A DNA stretch of 24,628 nucleotides, from NCBI GenBank assembly GCA_964651435.1, contig CAZYVU010000041.1, positions 1-24,628 on the forward strand, read 5' to 3'. This DNA comes from CAZYVU01 sp964651435. GTDB lineage: Bacteria > Desulfobacterota > Syntrophorhabdia > Syntrophorhabdales > CAYQXL01. Below the pieces are notes generated by a model, which saw nothing but the letters and a program-made list of their open reading frames with translations, was not told where the DNA came from and did no database searches. Both the position numbers and the translations under genes were made by a program. Below, in pieces: positions 23,007 through 24,628 of this stretch. Position 1 is the stretch's first letter. Every line of letters starts with the position of its first letter.

Positions 23007-23032
23007 CAGCAGTCGGAACTATCCGACTGCTG
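23007..23032. terminator. Stem-loop after the proline-rich protein gene
   Basis: CAGCAGTCGGA (23007-23017) and its perfect complement TCCGACTGCTG (23022-23032) form an 11-bp stem with a 4-nt loop. It begins about 80 nt downstream of the likely stop codon of the leftward proline-rich protein gene. There is no T-run on either strand, so it may be a processing or Rho-associated site and not a classical terminator. Confidence 0.5.
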
Positions 23033-23111
23033 CCGGAGTAGCCGTCGGATATTTCCGTTTCTGCCTTGCCGATCGTCGGAGGATGAGAGATTCAGTGGGG
23101 GCCTGGCGCCT

Positions 23112-23776
23112 CTACTTCGCGGTTTGACCCTCAGGGATCGTAGGCGCCGCCTTATCGGGTACCGGTGCGGGGGCCTCAGGCTTGGGAGGCACGGGCTGCG
23201 GNNNNNNNNNNNNNNNNNNNNNNNNNNNNNNNNNNNNNNNNNNNNNNNNNNNNNNNNNNNNNNNNNNNNNNNNNNNNNNNNNNNNNNNNNNNNNNNNNNN
23301 NGCTTGGGAGGCACGGGCTGCGGTGGAATGGGCTTGGGTGGAATAGGTTTTGGCGGGGGTATGGTCGTTCGTGTAACCGGTCGCTTTTGCCTGGCGACAG
23401 TCTTGGCTATGGCACTTGCCATGGCCTTGCCTTCCAGGACTTTGTAAAGGATCTGTACGGAATCTCCCTCGCGTATCTGGGCAATGCTTTCATAGCCTTG
23501 GAGGTTGGCGGCCGAGAGATCAAACGTCCTTCCCCGTACCATTACCAAATTCCCGTCGACCTTTTGAACGACGCCGTCGAGCCTTTGGGGGCCCGCCTTC
23601 TGGGCGGGCGTGGACTTTATCTGCGGCAAAACCCTCTCTATGAAGTCTCTACCCCTCTCCTGCAGGTCTTTGGACGGAGGGGGCGGCGCATCGGTCTTCG
23701 GCGCCTGCGCAAGGGCCGGGCCGATGAACAGGAGACTCGCGAACAGTACGACGATTGTGCAAACACTCCTTGTCAT
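23112..23776 (-). CDS. Secreted protein with OB-like domain and proline-rich repeat tail, interrupted by assembly gap
   Basis: The N-terminus MTRSVCTIVVLFASLLFIGP then ALA is a signal peptide. A short helical part (KDLQERGRDFIERVLPQIK) leads to a beta-rich domain, RLDGVVQKVDGNLVMVRGRT to GDSVQILYKV, typical of a small OB or SH3-like barrel. A tail of PKPIPPKPIPPQPVPPK repeats runs into the 100-N gap. After the gap the same PQPVPPK words reappear in a different frame and lead to PEAPAPVPDKAAPTIPEGQT, AK and a stop at 23112. I take that as the real C-terminus, since the gap length is arbitrary. ATG has a GGAGG. Domain function unknown. Confidence 0.75.
23180..23323 (-). repeat. 22-bp exact repeat flanking the second assembly gap (proline-rich coding repeat)
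   Basis: The 22-bp word beginning GCTTGGGAGGCACGG is present at 23180-23201 and again at 23302-23323, directly on the two sides of the N run. On the minus strand it encodes part of PQPVPPKP. The missing sequence is therefore probably more copies of the same proline-rich repeat, or a collapsed single copy. Confidence 0.85.
23202..23301. other. Assembly gap of 100 N inside a coding repeat
   Basis: Exactly 100 N between identical 22-bp words. Since 100 is not a multiple of 3, translating through the gap gives a wrong C-terminus for the proline-rich protein. Confidence 0.97.
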
Positions 23777-23825
23777 GCTTCCTCCCTTTGGTGACGCGAG
23801 CAGGATGAGCTCCCTATGTCATAAG

Positions 23826-23854
23826 TTCATACAGCAAAAGATTTGGCCTGTCAA
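23826..23854 (-). promoter_or_regulatory. sigma-70 promoter of the proline-rich secreted protein gene
   Basis: On the minus strand a perfect TTGACA (23849-23854) and TATGAA (23826-23831) are 17 nt apart. The leader would be about 43 nt long and contains the GGAGG Shine-Dalgarno. The gene is therefore probably transcribed apart from the metallopeptidase gene upstream. Confidence 0.6.
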
Positions 23855-23920
23855 CGGCGCACTCGGTCCGTCGGGGGTCATGGGGCGTTGATAGGACGGC
23901 GAAGGGAGGATATGGACGCT

Positions 23921-24427
23921 TTACCGTCCGCTGCGGCGTTTGATGGTGGCGCGGCCCACCTCGCCGTCCTTCTGCTGTTCGTAGACGGCTTCCACCAGTG
24001 TGGCAACACGCTCCCGCCACCGGGGGTCGTCCTTATTGAGCTCCACTTCTTCGTAGAAGTCGAGGATGCTGTGGTTCTGAAGCTTGTAGGGGTTGGTTAC
24101 GGAGTCTAAATCGATGTAGGTGTGGCGCAGTTCGTGGCGCAGGATGCGAATTCGGTCGGTGTCCGAGATATTGTCCCAGCAAAGCTTGTCGAGGGCGATG
24201 ATGTAGTCATACCCTTCCACGGCCTCAATATCGTCTTTTGTCAAGTGGCGCAGCAGGTCGTTAGTCTTCATGATGCGGCCCAAGACCATCTGGGCTCCGG
24301 AGCGCCTCTTCTTCGTGTCGAAGAGAAGCTTGATCTTTGCGTTTCTCAGCTCGGGAAAATATCTTTCCCGTACGGTGGACAGTAGGCCTAATGCATAATC
24401 AGGCACCTCTTCGTATCGAATGGACAT
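23921..24427 (-). CDS. Putative metallopeptidase (PhageMetallopep-like, HELRH motif)
   Basis: The 168-residue soluble protein contains RILRHELRHTYIDLD, a HExxH zinc motif, inside a conserved layout: YEEVPDYALGLL, ELRNAKIKLLFDTKKRRSG, RIMKTNDLLRHLTKDD, EGYDYIIALDK, and the C-terminal YEEVELNKDDPRWRERVA. This resembles the putative phage metallopeptidase family, small SprT-like proteins found in phages and in bacterial chromosomes. Substrate and role are unknown. The ATG at 24427 has an AAGGAGG Shine-Dalgarno; the longer frame to 24535 adds a non-conserved basic stretch. No phage genes are next to it in this window. Confidence 0.78.
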   Translation of the reverse strand: MSIRYEEVPDYALGLLSTVRERYFPELRNAKIKLLFDTKKRRSGAQMVLGRIMKTNDLLRHLTKDDIEAVEGYDYIIALDKLCWDNISDTDRIRILRHELRHTYIDLDSVTNPYKLQNHSILDFYEEVELNKDDPRWRERVATLVEAVYEQQKDGEVGRATIKRRSGR

Positions 24428-24628
24428 CCTTGCCTCCTTGTTTGCCCGTGTGTCTGCCAGGCTTCGTCTATCCCGCGCCTGCCCCGTAAGCGCTGCCCGG
24501 TTGTTGGTGCTGTCTGTCGACCGCTCTACCCGCATGGGCGTCCGTCGGAGCCGGCGAGCCGGGGCTCACGCGTGTTTTTTGTGGAACGCCGAAGATTACC
24601 ACGAAGAAGGAAGCAGGCGCAAGGGCGC
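24428..24628. other. Right-edge stretch without a supported gene
   Basis: About 200 nt upstream of the metallopeptidase gene. One minus-strand frame is open from the window edge to a TAG at 24468, with a peptide rich in Ala, Gly and Pro (LAPASFFVVIFGVPQ near the edge). This could be the end of a gene lying outside, but nothing in it is recognisable. Short GC-rich inverted words (GAGCC/GGCTC near 24548-24568) are present. No promoter with a good -35 was found. Confidence 0.3.

Overview
The window reads as one stretch of a GC-rich (roughly 58-60 % by eye), Gram-negative, anaerobic bacterium, most likely a deltaproteobacterium (Desulfobacterota, syntroph or sulfate-reducer type). The reasons are a tungsten-type aldehyde:ferredoxin oxidoreductase cassette and the gene order radical SAM(TIGR03960)-rng-ispE-spoVG-tRNA-Gln-prs-rplY-pth-ychF, which I recall from that group. 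It is a draft assembly: two runs of exactly 100 N (2611-2710 and 23202-23301) both lie inside repeats.

Region 1 (1-3977): at the left edge a leftward SpoVT/AbrB-type DNA-binding protein is cut off by the window and has a near-consensus sigma-70 promoter. After an almost gene-free leader comes a rightward cassette: an aldehyde:ferredoxin oxidoreductase, a small MoaD/ThiS-like sulfur carrier that appears to use a CTG start, a ~600-bp composite of three tandem-repeat families interrupted by a gap, and a ThiF/MoeB-type adenylyltransferase. The carrier and the adenylyltransferase are probably the E1/carrier pair that makes pterin dithiolene sulfur for the enzyme.

Region 2 (3967-7913): a leftward LOG-family phosphoribohydrolase with its own promoter is followed, rightward, by a DUF72 protein, a ROK-family sugar kinase and a phosphomannomutase/phosphoglucomutase. 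These are tightly packed.

Region 3 (7919-16254): a conserved housekeeping run. It holds a large B12-binding radical SAM protein with a DUF2344 tail, RNase G, IspE, SpoVG, tRNA-Gln(UUG), PRPP synthetase, ribosomal protein L25/Ctc, peptidyl-tRNA hydrolase and the YchF ATPase. Overlaps or gaps of a few bases suggest one or two long transcripts.

Region 4 (16336-21092): a leftward operon htpX-rsmB-PASTA protein-DUF3786 protein-UMF1-type MFS transporter, driven by a good promoter before htpX. rsmB has no ATG, GTG or TTG near its expected N-terminus.

Region 5 (21234-24628): DedA membrane protein, a small one-helix membrane protein and a dodecin lacking the usual flavin-stacking Trp, all rightward. 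A 28-bp perfect palindrome (bidirectional terminator) follows. Then, leftward, come an Ala/Lys/Pro-rich secreted protein behind a sigma-54-type promoter, a secreted proline-rich protein broken by an assembly gap, and a predicted metallopeptidase with an HELRH motif. I saw no CRISPR array, transposase, integrase or rRNA.
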